This document shows, piece by piece, positions 1 to 9,005 of a stretch of DNA of 64,000 nt (position 1 is its first letter; each line of letters opens with the position of its first letter). The translations under genes were made by a program, and so were the position numbers. A model generated the notes under the pieces. That model did not search any database, was not told the origin of the DNA, and saw only the letters and a list, made by a program, of their open reading frames with translations. The stretch is taken from positions 3,351,029 through 3,415,028 of the forward strand of contig NZ_CP015971.1 of assembly GCF_001659705.1 (NCBI RefSeq), written 5' to 3'. Origin of the DNA: Arachidicoccus sp. BS20. Lineage in GTDB: Bacteria; Bacteroidota; Bacteroidia; Chitinophagales; Chitinophagaceae.

Positions 1-737
1 CTGTTCGGTTTATGACCAATTGCTACAAAGAAAGCGCTTAAAGGAATTTCTTGTTTCTCGCCCGTCAGAATATTTTTGATACGTACGCCTTCTACTTTCT
101 TCTCGCCCAGAATCTCATCGGTTTCTGCGTTCCAGTAGATTTGAATATTTTCCGCAGCTTTCACTCTGTCCTGCATCACTTTGCTGGCGCGCATTCCGTC
201 TTCGCCTTTACGTACAATCATGTGAACTTTAGTCGCCAATTTTGAAAGATACAATGCTTCTTCGCAAGCCGTATCGCCTGCGCCCACAATTGCCACTTCT
301 TTTCCTTTGAAGAAAAATCCGTCGCACACTGCACACGCGCTTACGCCATAACCATTGAGATGTTGCTCGCTCGGCAAGCCCAACCATTTGGCAGATGCGC
401 CTGTGGAAATAATTACGGTATCAGCTTCAATCCAGTCTTTTTCATCAATCTGAACTTTATGGACAGAACCCGAAAAATCTACTTTCGTAGCAATTCCGTA
501 ACGAATATCCGCGCCCATTCTTTTTGCCTGTTTTTCAAAATCTATCATCATTTCCGGTCCCTGAATGCCTTCGGGATAACCGGGATAATTTTCTACTTCT
601 GTTGTAATGGTCAATTGCCCGCCTGGCTGAATGCCTTGATATAATACGGGTTTCATATTGGCGCGCGCCGCATAAATTGCCGCAGTGTATCCTGCCGGAC
701 CTGAACCGATAATTAAACAATGTACTTTTTCGCTCAT
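1..737 (-). CDS. trxB: Thioredoxin reductase (5' part; runs off the window)
   Basis: FAD/NADPH-dependent reductase that transfers electrons from NADPH to thioredoxin in the cytoplasm. About 245 residues are visible; the 3' end lies left of base 1. The start at 737 gives MSEKVHCLIIGSGPAGYTAA, with the FAD-binding GxGxxG at residues 11-16. The redox-active CAVC is at residues 135-138, a second nucleotide-binding GAGDTA follows at about 152, and AIGHKPN is seen at the window edge, all typical of bacterial TrxB. A TAnnTTTG element lies just upstream. Transcription runs away from the tRNA-Val gene. Identification is secure; only the truncation limits it. Confidence 0.95.
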   Translation of the reverse strand, partial: MSEKVHCLIIGSGPAGYTAAIYAARANMKPVLYQGIQPGGQLTITTEVENYPGYPEGIQGPEMMIDFEKQAKRMGADIRYGIATKVDFSGSVHKVQIDEKDWIEADTVIISTGASAKWLGLPSEQHLNGYGVSACAVCDGFFFKGKEVAIVGAGDTACEEALYLSKLATKVHMIVRKGEDGMRASKVMQDRVKAAENIQIYWNAETDEILGEKKVEGVRIKNILTGEKQEIPLSAFFVAIGHKPN

Positions 738-757
738 GTTGAAATTAAATTGAGATG

Positions 758-765
758 CAAAATTA
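758..765 (-). promoter_or_regulatory. Probable trxB promoter (-7 element)
   Basis: On the minus strand this reads TAATTTTG, a full match to the Bacteroidota -7 consensus TAnnTTTG, 20 bases upstream of the trxB start. No clear TTG lies 19 nt further upstream, so only half of the promoter is supported. Confidence 0.45.
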
Positions 766-853
766 ATGAATGTAATTGTTAAATTGAGTTATGGTCCAAT
801 GGGTTTTGGTAAGGTGTTTTTTGAGATAAGGAATAAAAAAAATCCCATAAAAA

Positions 854-884
854 TTTGGCAGAAAAAAATATCACTCTATATTTG
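854..884 (+). promoter_or_regulatory. tRNA-Val promoter
   Basis: TTTG at 854-857, a 19-nt spacer, then TATATTTG at 877-884. Both elements and the spacing match the Bacteroidota housekeeping promoter. The -7 element ends 16 nt before the mature tRNA. Confidence 0.8.
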
Positions 885-900
885 CACTCCAATTACGGGA

Positions 901-975
901 GGGAGTTTAGCTCAGTTGGTTTAGAGCATCTGCCTTACAAGCAGAGGGTCGGCGGTTCGACCCCGTCAACTCCCA
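901..975 (+). tRNA. tRNA-Val (anticodon TAC)
   Basis: A full cloverleaf is visible. The acceptor GGGAGTT (901-907) pairs with AACTCCC (968-974), the discriminator is A975, the anticodon loop is CTTACAA with anticodon TAC, and the T-arm contains GGTTCGACC. The CCA end is not encoded. A promoter precedes it and an intrinsic terminator follows. Confidence 0.96.
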
Positions 976-985
976 CTGAAAATCA

Positions 986-1025
986 AGCACTTACGAAGAA
1001 AATTCGTAGGTGCTTTTTCTTTTTC
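986..1025 (+). terminator. Intrinsic terminator of tRNA-Val
   Basis: A 12-bp stem (986-997 with 1003-1014, one G-U pair) and a 5-nt loop are followed directly by a T-rich run. Confidence 0.85.
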
Positions 1026-1140
1026 CAAACAATTTAATCTGACCTATGTTGCCACTCTAAAAAATAATTATTTGTTAATGTCAGAAAAAAATCATTTAGT
1101 TTTACCGCACTGAGGGGGGCTTTATCACTTTTATTTTGTC

Positions 1141-1710
1141 ATGCCGACATATCGAGACCATACGGATCAGCAGTTGGTTGAACTTCTGAAACAGGAAGAC
1201 CGGGCAGCATTTACCGAGATTTACGAGCGGTACTGGCAGGTATTGCTGCGTACGGCTTACCGTATTTTGCAAGATGAAGATGCTGCACAGGACGCTGTAC
1301 AGAACGTTTTTTTCAGCTTATGGCAGCGCAGAAAAGAGGTGAATATTGGTCATCTGAAAGCATGGCTGCAGCAATCCGTCCGATTTTCAGTATTCAAGGC
1401 AATGCGTGAAGTGAAATGGCATGAAGCTATGTGTGAAAGGCTGCGCAAGATCACGACTGACATTATTATGGACGATCCGCTTATTTATAAGGAACAGCAG
1501 CAACTGATCCTTAAGTTGGTAGAAAGTCTGCCAGAAGATTGCCGGGAGATTTTCCGACTCAGCCGAACAGAACAAATGACCCACAGAGAAATCGCGGAGC
1601 AAATGGGCGTTTCGGAAAGAACAGTGGAAAGAAAGATTTCTAAATCTTTAAAGTTGATTCAAACAGGTTTATCTATCTCTGCTTGTCTTGTTATACTAAC
1701 CCAATTTTAA
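1141..1710 (+). CDS. ECF RNA polymerase sigma factor (FecI-like)
   Basis: A 189-residue sigma-70 family ECF factor. Region 2 (about residues 20-90) includes the DAAQDAVQNVFFSLW helix, and region 4 (about 125-180) holds the helix-turn-helix MTHREIAEQMGVSERTVERK. It should direct RNA polymerase to the promoter of the SusC/SusD operon downstream when released by its anti-sigma partner. It is followed after 68 bp by a FecR-type anti-sigma gene and then SusC/SusD, the standard order for Bacteroidota sensing of a TonB-dependent substrate. The C-terminal hydrophobic tail (LSISACLVILTQF) is common in this expansion family. The substrate cannot be read from the sequence. Confidence 0.93.
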   Translation: MPTYRDHTDQQLVELLKQEDRAAFTEIYERYWQVLLRTAYRILQDEDAAQDAVQNVFFSLWQRRKEVNIGHLKAWLQQSVRFSVFKAMREVKWHEAMCERLRKITTDIIMDDPLIYKEQQQLILKLVESLPEDCREIFRLSRTEQMTHREIAEQMGVSERTVERKISKSLKLIQTGLSISACLVILTQF

Positions 1711-1778
1711 TTTTTAAATAAAAAATCCTATTTTTTTGTCGGCTTTCTTTCTTTTTTGGTACTATACTATGTAGAACC

Positions 1779-2888
1779 ATGGAAAAAGACGTTTTCTTTC
1801 GATTATTAGACAGGTACCTGAGTGGTAATAGCAGCGAGCAGGAAGATCGTTTGCTGGCGGAATATTATCGCCGGTTAGACGAATCTGCCAGACAAACACT
1901 AGGTAAAGAAAAGGAATCAGCTTTAAAGCAATTGATGCTGCAAAATATCGAAAGGCGCATTAATAGAAGATTACAACATAAGCGTATCCGTTTATGGTAC
2001 ACTATAGCTGCATCCATAGTCCTTCTTTTAGCGATTGTCGGCTTTTTGTATATGCAACAAAAGAATCAAGCTACCAATGCGCTTGTTCAAAATAATGTTA
2101 TTCTGCCTGGTGGTAATAAAGCGACTTTGACACTTGCTGACGGCAGTCAGGTAACACTAACAGATGCCGGTAAGGGCACTCTTGCAAAGCAAGGCGGTAT
2201 GGAGGTAGAGAAAACCGCGGATGGTAAAATAGAATATAAAGTAAGGGATGCTAAAAATACATTAGCAGTCGATGCGGTCAACAGGATTACTACACCGCGC
2301 GGGGGGCAATATCAATTAGTGCTGTCGGATGGCACGAAGGTCTGGCTTAATGCAGCTTCTTCGATTAGCTACCCGATCGTATTTACCGGAAGAACAAGGG
2401 AAGTAACAATAACCGGTGAAGTATATTTTGAAGTAGCTCACCGTCCGAAGCAGCCTTTTCGGGTACATGCCGGCAATCAGACAATTGAAGATATTGGAAC
2501 GTCTTTCGACGTAAATGCGTATGCGGATGAGCCGGACCGCAGAGTAACCTTGCTAGAAGGTGCAGTCAAGGTAGGAAGCGTATTATTACATCCCGGAGAG
2601 CAATCCGTAGAAAAAGACGGCAATTTGTCCGTAACCAATGTTGATGCACGCAAAGTAATTGCTTGGAAAGACGGTTATTTCCTTTTCCATAATGCCAGTC
2701 TCGCAACGATTATGCGGCAACTGGCACGATGGTACGATGTGGATGTTGAGTACGAAGGAAAAATACCTGATGTTCATTTCGGCGGGGGTATTGCCCGCAG
2801 CAGCAACATCGACGAAGCGCTATCTATTTTAGAAAAGAGCGGAATCCATTTTAAAATACAAAACAAAAAAATTATCGTCATGCCTTAA
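1779..2888 (+). CDS. FecR-family anti-sigma factor
   Basis: A 369-residue inner-membrane regulator. An N-terminal cytoplasmic part (about residues 1-68) binds the sigma factor, one membrane span follows (about 70-90, TIAASIVLLLAIVGFLYM), then a periplasmic FecR domain (about 145-240, including TPRGGQYQLVLSDGTKVWLN) and a C-terminal DUF4974-like domain (about 285-369). The periplasmic part is expected to read the state of the TonB-dependent transporter encoded next to it and pass the signal to the ECF factor upstream. The neighbours and domain order are textbook for this family. Confidence 0.93.
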   Translation: MEKDVFFRLLDRYLSGNSSEQEDRLLAEYYRRLDESARQTLGKEKESALKQLMLQNIERRINRRLQHKRIRLWYTIAASIVLLLAIVGFLYMQQKNQATNALVQNNVILPGGNKATLTLADGSQVTLTDAGKGTLAKQGGMEVEKTADGKIEYKVRDAKNTLAVDAVNRITTPRGGQYQLVLSDGTKVWLNAASSISYPIVFTGRTREVTITGEVYFEVAHRPKQPFRVHAGNQTIEDIGTSFDVNAYADEPDRRVTLLEGAVKVGSVLLHPGEQSVEKDGNLSVTNVDARKVIAWKDGYFLFHNASLATIMRQLARWYDVDVEYEGKIPDVHFGGGIARSSNIDEALSILEKSGIHFKIQNKKIIVMP

Positions 2889-2922
2889 AGAACTATGAAC
2901 AAACGACGGGTACTCCATAAAA

Positions 2923-2948
2923 ATCGCCCCGGAGGCAACCGGAGCGAT
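2923..2948 (+). other. Hairpin in the SusC leader
   Basis: Ten-base arms (2923-2932 and 2939-2948) with one C-A mismatch and a 6-nt loop, 72 bp before the SusC start. No T-run follows, so it does not look like a terminator. It could stabilise the mRNA or act as a cis-regulatory leader. Confidence 0.5.
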
Positions 2949-3019
2949 CAAAAGTTGGGCTAACCCGAAAATCAAACCGAGTAAAGTTTTATTTCTTAAA
3001 CCCAATCAAAAACAAAGTT

Positions 3020-6000
3020 ATGCAATTTATTGCGCATTGCACGCTTCCTTTTTATCGAAGGAAGCGCACTTACTGCTGTGAGAAAATTTCAAAACGGTCT
3101 TTTCTTTTATCTATGAAACTAGTTGCATTTTTCCTATTTGTGGCTTGTTTACAGGTCAGTGCGAGAGGTTATAGCCAAAAAGTAACCTTACGGCAAAAAA
3201 GTGCTTCGCCGGAGAAGATTTTCGACGCGATCTACAACCAGACAGGATATGTCTTTTTTTATAATCAGCAGGATATTCAACAATCCGGAAAGATTTCCGT
3301 GCAGGTTAAAGATGCTCCTTTACAAAACGTACTGGACATTTGTTTTAAACAGTTGCCCTTTACTTATGAAATTATCGGAAAGACGATCATCCTTACCAAG
3401 AAAGTAGCAGCAAAGAATATGACTTCTCAAACCGATGATATTATAACCGTACCGGAACAACGAAAGCTTATAGTGCATGTAATAGACTCGACGTGGCACC
3501 CTTTACAGGGTGCGGGCGTTGTGGTAAAGGGTACTAAGAATGGCGGATTGACAGATGAACGCGGGACTATTACCTTAACTGACATTCACAATGGGGATGT
3601 CCTGCATATCAGCTATGTTGGCTATGAATCTAAGGAAATTACTGTCGGTAAATATGCAGATACTACTGTCATCCTTAAAGAAAGTTCCAATCCTTTGGAT
3701 GAGATACAATTTATTGCTTACGGAAAAACATCAAAACGGTTAAGTACTTCTTCTATTGTTACCGTAAAGGCAGCAGATATTGCAAAAAATCCGGTAATGA
3801 ATGTACTGGGAGCCCTTGAAGGAAGAGTAACAGGCTTGGAAATTACCCAACAGTCCGGAGTCCCGGGTGCAGGATATGAAGTGAGGATCCGGGGGCAGAA
3901 CAGTATATCAAATGGTAACAATCCCTTGTATATTATCGATGGTGTACCATATATGTCCACATCATTATCCAGTGGAATTGGCGCCAATATATTAAAGGAC
4001 CCCACCAGCCCGCTGAACTACATCAGCCCTTCGGAAATTGAGAGTATTGATGTGCTGAAAGATGCAGATGCTACCGCTATTTACGGCTCACGCGGTGCTA
4101 ATGGTGTGGTATTAATCACAACAAAAAAAGGAAAATCGGGCAGAACAAGCCTGGAAGCAAATGTTTATTCAGGTAATGGAAAGCTTACGCGTAAAATGAA
4201 GATGATGGATACCCGCCAATATCTGGATATGCGTTACGAAGCATTCAGAAATGATGGTACCAGTCCTACTGCAGCAGATCCGGATCTTACAGTTTGGGAT
4301 ACTACACGCAATACAGACTGGCAGAAAGAGCTACTGGGAGGAACATCTCATTTATCCAATGCCCAATTATCTCTGTCCGGCGGTAACAGCCTGACCACTT
4401 TTCGCGCAAGCGGGGGATACCAGCGTGAAACAGCGATATTTAAAGGCGATTTTGCCGATCAGAAGGCATCTTTTAATCTGGGCATAAATCATCATTCCAT
4501 GGACCAGAAGTTTGAGTTTGCGGTTACCGTAAATTATGTAAATGACAACAATAACCTGCCAAACCTTGATATTACCTCCAGAGTGATACAGCTTCCGCCG
4601 GATGCGCCTGCTTTATTTACGCCGGACGGACAGTTGAATTGGGCAAATTCAACATTCTCGAACCCGGCTTCATACTTACTGACAAAATACAACGCTGTTA
4701 CCGATAACCTGATTAGCAACGCTAATATGGCCTACCAGATTATACCCGGTTTACGTGTGAAGCTGAACGCGGGTTACACAGTCACACAGCTCAAAGAAAT
4801 GTCATTGTGGCCGGCTAAATCTTATGACCCTGCCCAGCATAGGCAGTCCAGCGCCAGCTATTCTACCAATAGCGTAAAATCCTGGATATTGGAACCGCAG
4901 CTTACCTATGATAAAGCAATGGGAGACGGTAAGCTGGCTGTGGTTTTAGGTGCTACGATGCAGCAGCAACGTACGGAGATGCTTTCACTGTTCGGAACGA
5001 ATTATGCCAGTGACGACTTGCTGGAAAATCCCGCGTCCGCACAAACGCTTACTTCTACTTATAATCTGAACCTGTATCGTTATTCGGCAGGATTTCTGCG
5101 GATTAACTATAATTTGCTTAATAAATACCTGATAGATTTGACCGGAAGACGGGATGGAAGCAGCCGCTTCGGACCAGGCAGACAGGTGGCTAACTTTGGC
5201 GCAGTAGGCGCTGCCTGGATCTTTTCGAGTGAAAAGGCTGTAAAAGAATCCTTGCCTTTCCTGAGCTTTGGTAAATTGAGAGCGAGTTACGGCATTACAG
5301 GCAATGACCAGTTGCCCGATTACCAGTTTTTAAGTTTATACGGATTACCGGGATATTCATCCTATTATGCCAATAGCTATGGCGGGTCTGTATTAGTGCC
5401 CAGTAATTTGTACAATCCCGATTTCAGATGGGAGACCAACAAGAAATTGGAGATTGCGTTTGAATCAGGTTTTTTGCATGATAGGATATTATTTTCGGGA
5501 AATTATTTTCGAAACAGGTCATCTAATCAGCTTGTAGGATATCCGCTGGCTCCTACAACGGGTTTTACTTCTGTACAGGCAAATCTTCCGGCTATTGTTC
5601 AGAATACAGGTTTTGAATTTGAGCTGCACACAAAGAATATCAGTGGTCATTCCTTTAGCTGGCACACAGATGCCAATCTTACTATCCCCCGTAATAAACT
5701 GGTTGCTTATCCCAATCTTGCAGGATCAAGTTATGCAACTACTTATGTGATCGGGCAGCCACTTAACATTGTTCGCAGCTATATCTACGAGGGTGTTGAT
5801 CCGGAAACGGGGCGGTACACATTTAAGGACACCAATGGTGACGGAACGATTAATTATCTGGATCGTACGGGAAGCATAGATGTCTCCCAGCGATACTATG
5901 GGGGCATTTCCAATACATTTGAATACAAGGGCTTTTCCTTGGATGTATTGTTCCAGTTTGTAAAACAGTTAGGTAAAAATTATCTCACGGTTGCGGGGTA

Positions 6001-6376
6001 TCCTCCAGGATTTGAGGGTGCTAATCAGCCTGCAATGCTATATTCGGATAGCAGATGGCAAAAAGAGGGAGATATTGCCAATATCGCCAAATTTACACAG
6101 TCATTCTCGGGCTATCAGGACTATTCCCAGCTTATGTATACCACAAATGGCTATACGGATGCCTCTTATATTCGTTTGAAAAATCTTTCCCTATCTTATA
6201 GTTTATCGGACAAAGTAGTTAAGAGATTGAAAATACAACAAGCGAGGTTTTACTTACAGGCTCAAAATCTTTTAACGATTACCAAATTCCAAGGCTGGGA
6301 CCCGGAAAATAATATGTCGCTCTCCGCGTTGCCCCCACTAAGAATGATAACATTAGGGCTATCTCTTACATTATAA
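3020..6376 (+). CDS. SusC/RagA-type TonB-linked outer-membrane transporter with STN domain
   Basis: A TonB-dependent outer-membrane channel of 1118 residues that works with the SusD lipoprotein after it to import oligosaccharides or peptides. The signal peptide starts near residue 32 (MKLVAFFLFVACLQVSARG); the preceding basic extension is usual for this family. Next come an STN (secretin/TonB N-terminal) domain (about 55-125), a carboxypeptidase-regulatory-like domain (about 148-225), and a plug with YIIDGVPYMS and the SusC signature DADATAIYGSRGANGVVLIT. A beta-barrel ends in TLGLSLTL. The STN domain means it signals to the FecR protein, consistent with the sigma/anti-sigma genes upstream. 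The substrate is unknown because no hydrolase follows. Confidence 0.96.
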   Translation: MQFIAHCTLPFYRRKRTYCCEKISKRSFLLSMKLVAFFLFVACLQVSARGYSQKVTLRQKSASPEKIFDAIYNQTGYVFFYNQQDIQQSGKISVQVKDAPLQNVLDICFKQLPFTYEIIGKTIILTKKVAAKNMTSQTDDIITVPEQRKLIVHVIDSTWHPLQGAGVVVKGTKNGGLTDERGTITLTDIHNGDVLHISYVGYESKEITVGKYADTTVILKESSNPLDEIQFIAYGKTSKRLSTSSIVTVKAADIAKNPVMNVLGALEGRVTGLEITQQSGVPGAGYEVRIRGQNSISNGNNPLYIIDGVPYMSTSLSSGIGANILKDPTSPLNYISPSEIESIDVLKDADATAIYGSRGANGVVLITTKKGKSGRTSLEANVYSGNGKLTRKMKMMDTRQYLDMRYEAFRNDGTSPTAADPDLTVWDTTRNTDWQKELLGGTSHLSNAQLSLSGGNSLTTFRASGGYQRETAIFKGDFADQKASFNLGINHHSMDQKFEFAVTVNYVNDNNNLPNLDITSRVIQLPPDAPALFTPDGQLNWANSTFSNPASYLLTKYNAVTDNLISNANMAYQIIPGLRVKLNAGYTVTQLKEMSLWPAKSYDPAQHRQSSASYSTNSVKSWILEPQLTYDKAMGDGKLAVVLGATMQQQRTEMLSLFGTNYASDDLLENPASAQTLTSTYNLNLYRYSAGFLRINYNLLNKYLIDLTGRRDGSSRFGPGRQVANFGAVGAAWIFSSEKAVKESLPFLSFGKLRASYGITGNDQLPDYQFLSLYGLPGYSSYYANSYGGSVLVPSNLYNPDFRWETNKKLEIAFESGFLHDRILFSGNYFRNRSSNQLVGYPLAPTTGFTSVQANLPAIVQNTGFEFELHTKNISGHSFSWHTDANLTIPRNKLVAYPNLAGSSYATTYVIGQPLNIVRSYIYEGVDPETGRYTFKDTNGDGTINYLDRTGSIDVSQRYYGGISNTFEYKGFSLDVLFQFVKQLGKNYLTVAGYPPGFEGANQPAMLYSDSRWQKEGDIANIAKFTQSFSGYQDYSQLMYTTNGYTDASYIRLKNLSLSYSLSDKVVKRLKIQQARFYLQAQNLLTITKFQGWDPENNMSLSALPPLRMITLGLSLTL

Positions 6377-6386
6377 ATTGGATAAA

Positions 6387-7799
6387 ATGAAAAAGTATAA
6401 TTATATCATATTGATTTGTATGGCATTCGTGTTGGTATCCTGCAAGAAGTTTTTAAATGTAGGTGCTCCTAAAACTCAGCTTTCCAGCGAAGGGGTATTT
6501 AATAATGATTCTACCGCTATGGCAGCTATCCGCGGCATTTATGCATTAATGGGTACAAGTGGGTATGCCTCAGGGCAGAACTCCAGTATTACTTATTGCG
6601 CGACATTAAGTGGCGATGATGTAACGTCATTTTCTACTTCGGTAAATGATAAAGCTTTTTATACGAATACGCTGACTTCAGAAATTGGTACTGGATCTTT
6701 GTGGACAGGACCTTACCAGACTATTTACCAGGCAAACGATGCTATCAATCGCCTTGCCCGGTCTAAAAGCATTAGTTCCGCTACACGTAAAGAGGCTACC
6801 GGAGAGGCTAAGTTCCTGCGTGCATTTGCCTACTTTTATCTGGTTAATATGTTTGGTGATGTGCCGTTGATCCTGGGCACGGATTACAATCAAAATACAA
6901 ATGCCACGCGCACGGATACTGCAGACGTATATAAACAAATAATTAGCGATTTAGAGGATGCAGAGGGTTCGCTTGCATCAGATTATTCTGTTTCTGCCGG
7001 CAGTCGTACACGTGTCAATAAATTTGCAGCTACAGCGTTATTGGCAAGGGTATATCTTTATAACCGCAATTGGGTAAATGCAGAACAACAAGCCTCCCTG
7101 GTAATTGACAATAAGCAGCTGTATGATACCGTAAGTCTGAACGATGTATTTTTGCTTAACTCAAAAGCAGCTATCTGGCAACTTCTGCCTGGTTCGCAAA
7201 CTAGCGCGAATGAAGCGTCACTGTTTGTTCTTGCTGCCAGCCCATCTACTAACAGCTATGGATCTACTACAATTAGCCCCGGACTGTTGGCTGCGTTTGA
7301 TGCGGCAGACCGCCGCAAAACAAGTTGGATTGGCACTTATACTACTACAGTTGCTCCCATAGATATTTATTATTTCCCTAATAAATATAAAATCCCTAGT
7401 GCTACCGTATTGAGCGAATGTAATACGGTGCTACGGTTAGCGGAACAATACCTTATACGTGCGGAAGCCCGGATATGGCAGGGGCGTATAGACGATGGCG
7501 TGCATGACCTGAATGTGGTACGCGAGCGGGCAGGTGCCCCCTTACTTCCGGACGGTCTTTCTCAAGCAGATGCTTTGCTGGCTGTTGAAAAAGAGCGGCG
7601 ATTGGAGTTTTTCGCGGAATGGGGACAACGCTGGTTTGACCTGAAACGCACAGGTCGTGCAAAGGATATTATGCCGGCAGATGATATCCGGAAAGGTGGC
7701 ACATGGCAGGATGATTGGCAGTTGTATCCAATTCCAGAAAATCAGTTGCTGAATGACCCCAATATGGCAAATGAACAGAACCCGGGATATACATTTTAA
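6387..7799 (+). CDS. SusD/RagB-family nutrient-binding outer-membrane lipoprotein
   Basis: Surface lipoprotein partner of the SusC channel. The ATG at 6387 gives a lipoprotein signal peptide with lipobox LVSC (Cys19); a TTG nine bases earlier is an alternative start. The N-terminal SusD-like region (GTGSLWTGPYQTIYQANDAI, then GEAKFLRAFAYFYLVNMFGD) and the C-terminal RagB region (VEKERRLEFFAEWGQRWFDL, ending ENQLLNDPNMANEQNPGY) are diagnostic. The gene starts 10 bp after susC and is clearly co-transcribed with it. Confidence 0.95.
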   Translation: MKKYNYIILICMAFVLVSCKKFLNVGAPKTQLSSEGVFNNDSTAMAAIRGIYALMGTSGYASGQNSSITYCATLSGDDVTSFSTSVNDKAFYTNTLTSEIGTGSLWTGPYQTIYQANDAINRLARSKSISSATRKEATGEAKFLRAFAYFYLVNMFGDVPLILGTDYNQNTNATRTDTADVYKQIISDLEDAEGSLASDYSVSAGSRTRVNKFAATALLARVYLYNRNWVNAEQQASLVIDNKQLYDTVSLNDVFLLNSKAAIWQLLPGSQTSANEASLFVLAASPSTNSYGSTTISPGLLAAFDAADRRKTSWIGTYTTTVAPIDIYYFPNKYKIPSATVLSECNTVLRLAEQYLIRAEARIWQGRIDDGVHDLNVVRERAGAPLLPDGLSQADALLAVEKERRLEFFAEWGQRWFDLKRTGRAKDIMPADDIRKGGTWQDDWQLYPIPENQLLNDPNMANEQNPGYTF

Positions 7800-7835
7800 T
7801 CTATTAAATAATTAAAGTACTGATAAAAAAAGAAA

Positions 7836-8990
7836 ATGAAAATGAATAAATTATTGATGACCGTAATGGTAGTATCAGCTTTCCCGTTTCTTGGAAACGC
7901 ACAGAAAGTACAGAAAAAAAACTTTGAAATTATTGGTGAGGTAAAACATTTAAATCCCCACGATATCGTGTATTTAAACTACTCTGCTGTTGTTGATTCT
8001 AAATATGTTTATATAACTGATTCATCTAAAATAGTTAATGGCAAGTTTCATTTTAGTGGCTATACAGAGGAGCCGAGGCCGGGGATGCTAAAATTATATG
8101 ATCCAAGTAAAAATCTGTCCGTAAACGAGGCATTCAAATCGGACAGTATTGACAAACGTTACATATACATCGAAAAGAAGAAGCAAATTTTTGCAGGAGA
8201 AGATTCATTAAGAAAAAGTAAAATGTTAGCATCTACGCTAAATGACGAAGTAGATTCTTTTTCACACGCATTGGCTCCCAAAATGGATATTTATGACAGC
8301 TTAATGAAAAAGAGTAAAGACTCAACGATGAGCAAAGAAGAACAGAGAAATCTTGGTATTGCGATGGACGCTCTAATCACGTCGATGCTTAATATGGAAG
8401 AGGAATATGTCAAAACGCATCCGAACTCTTTCCAGAGCTTAGATTTTTTATATCAGCTTCCATTTTCCGCTGATGAAATCAAAAAGATGACGCCCTATTT
8501 TGAAAAAATGTCTGATGAGATCAAAAAATCTATGCGGGGAATAGAATATGCTCAGCGTATAGCAAGAGCAGCAAAGATCAACGTAGGAATGGTAGCTCCA
8601 GATTTTGTACAGAACGATGTTAATGGAAAACCAATCCGACTTTCGGATTTTAAAGGCCGTTGGGTATTAGTTGATTTCTGGGCTTCATGGTGTGTACCCT
8701 GTCGCGCAGAGAATCCTAATGTAGTAAAAACGTATAATGATTTTAAGGATAAAAATTTTACGATTATAGGCGTTTCCCTAGACACTGATAAGAGTAAATG
8801 GCTAAAAGCTATTGCTGACGACAAATTGAGCTGGACAGAGGTATCTGATCTTAAAGCAAAAAATCAGGCGGCAGAAATTTACGGCGTAGATGCAATTCCT
8901 GCTAATTTCCTGATTGATCCAAATGGCCACATCGTTAAAATGGATTTACGGGGACATGAGTTAAGAGAAGCATTAGAAAAATTATTATAA
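7836..8990 (+). CDS. TlpA-like thiol:disulfide oxidoreductase with N-terminal DUF4369
   Basis: A secreted or periplasmic thioredoxin-fold protein of 384 residues. A signal peptide (about residues 1-22, ending GNAQ) is followed by a DUF4369-like beta domain (about 28-125), a helical linker, and a TlpA/AhpC-TSA domain from about 243 with the redox motif WCVPC (Cys286 and Cys289). A cis-proline region (GVDAIPANFLIDPNG) is present. Such genes often trail SusC/SusD pairs in Chitinophagaceae, where they probably reduce disulfides or peroxides at the envelope; the exact role is not known. A paralogue follows 15 bp downstream. Confidence 0.9.
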   Translation: MKMNKLLMTVMVVSAFPFLGNAQKVQKKNFEIIGEVKHLNPHDIVYLNYSAVVDSKYVYITDSSKIVNGKFHFSGYTEEPRPGMLKLYDPSKNLSVNEAFKSDSIDKRYIYIEKKKQIFAGEDSLRKSKMLASTLNDEVDSFSHALAPKMDIYDSLMKKSKDSTMSKEEQRNLGIAMDALITSMLNMEEEYVKTHPNSFQSLDFLYQLPFSADEIKKMTPYFEKMSDEIKKSMRGIEYAQRIARAAKINVGMVAPDFVQNDVNGKPIRLSDFKGRWVLVDFWASWCVPCRAENPNVVKTYNDFKDKNFTIIGVSLDTDKSKWLKAIADDKLSWTEVSDLKAKNQAAEIYGVDAIPANFLIDPNGHIVKMDLRGHELREALEKLL

Positions 8991-9005
8991 TTAAAAAATC
9001 AAATT

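Noticed and set aside
1711..1778. Promoter between the sigma factor and the FecR gene
   Set aside because: No TTG/TAnnTTTG pair with correct spacing could be found; co-transcription with the sigma gene is simpler.
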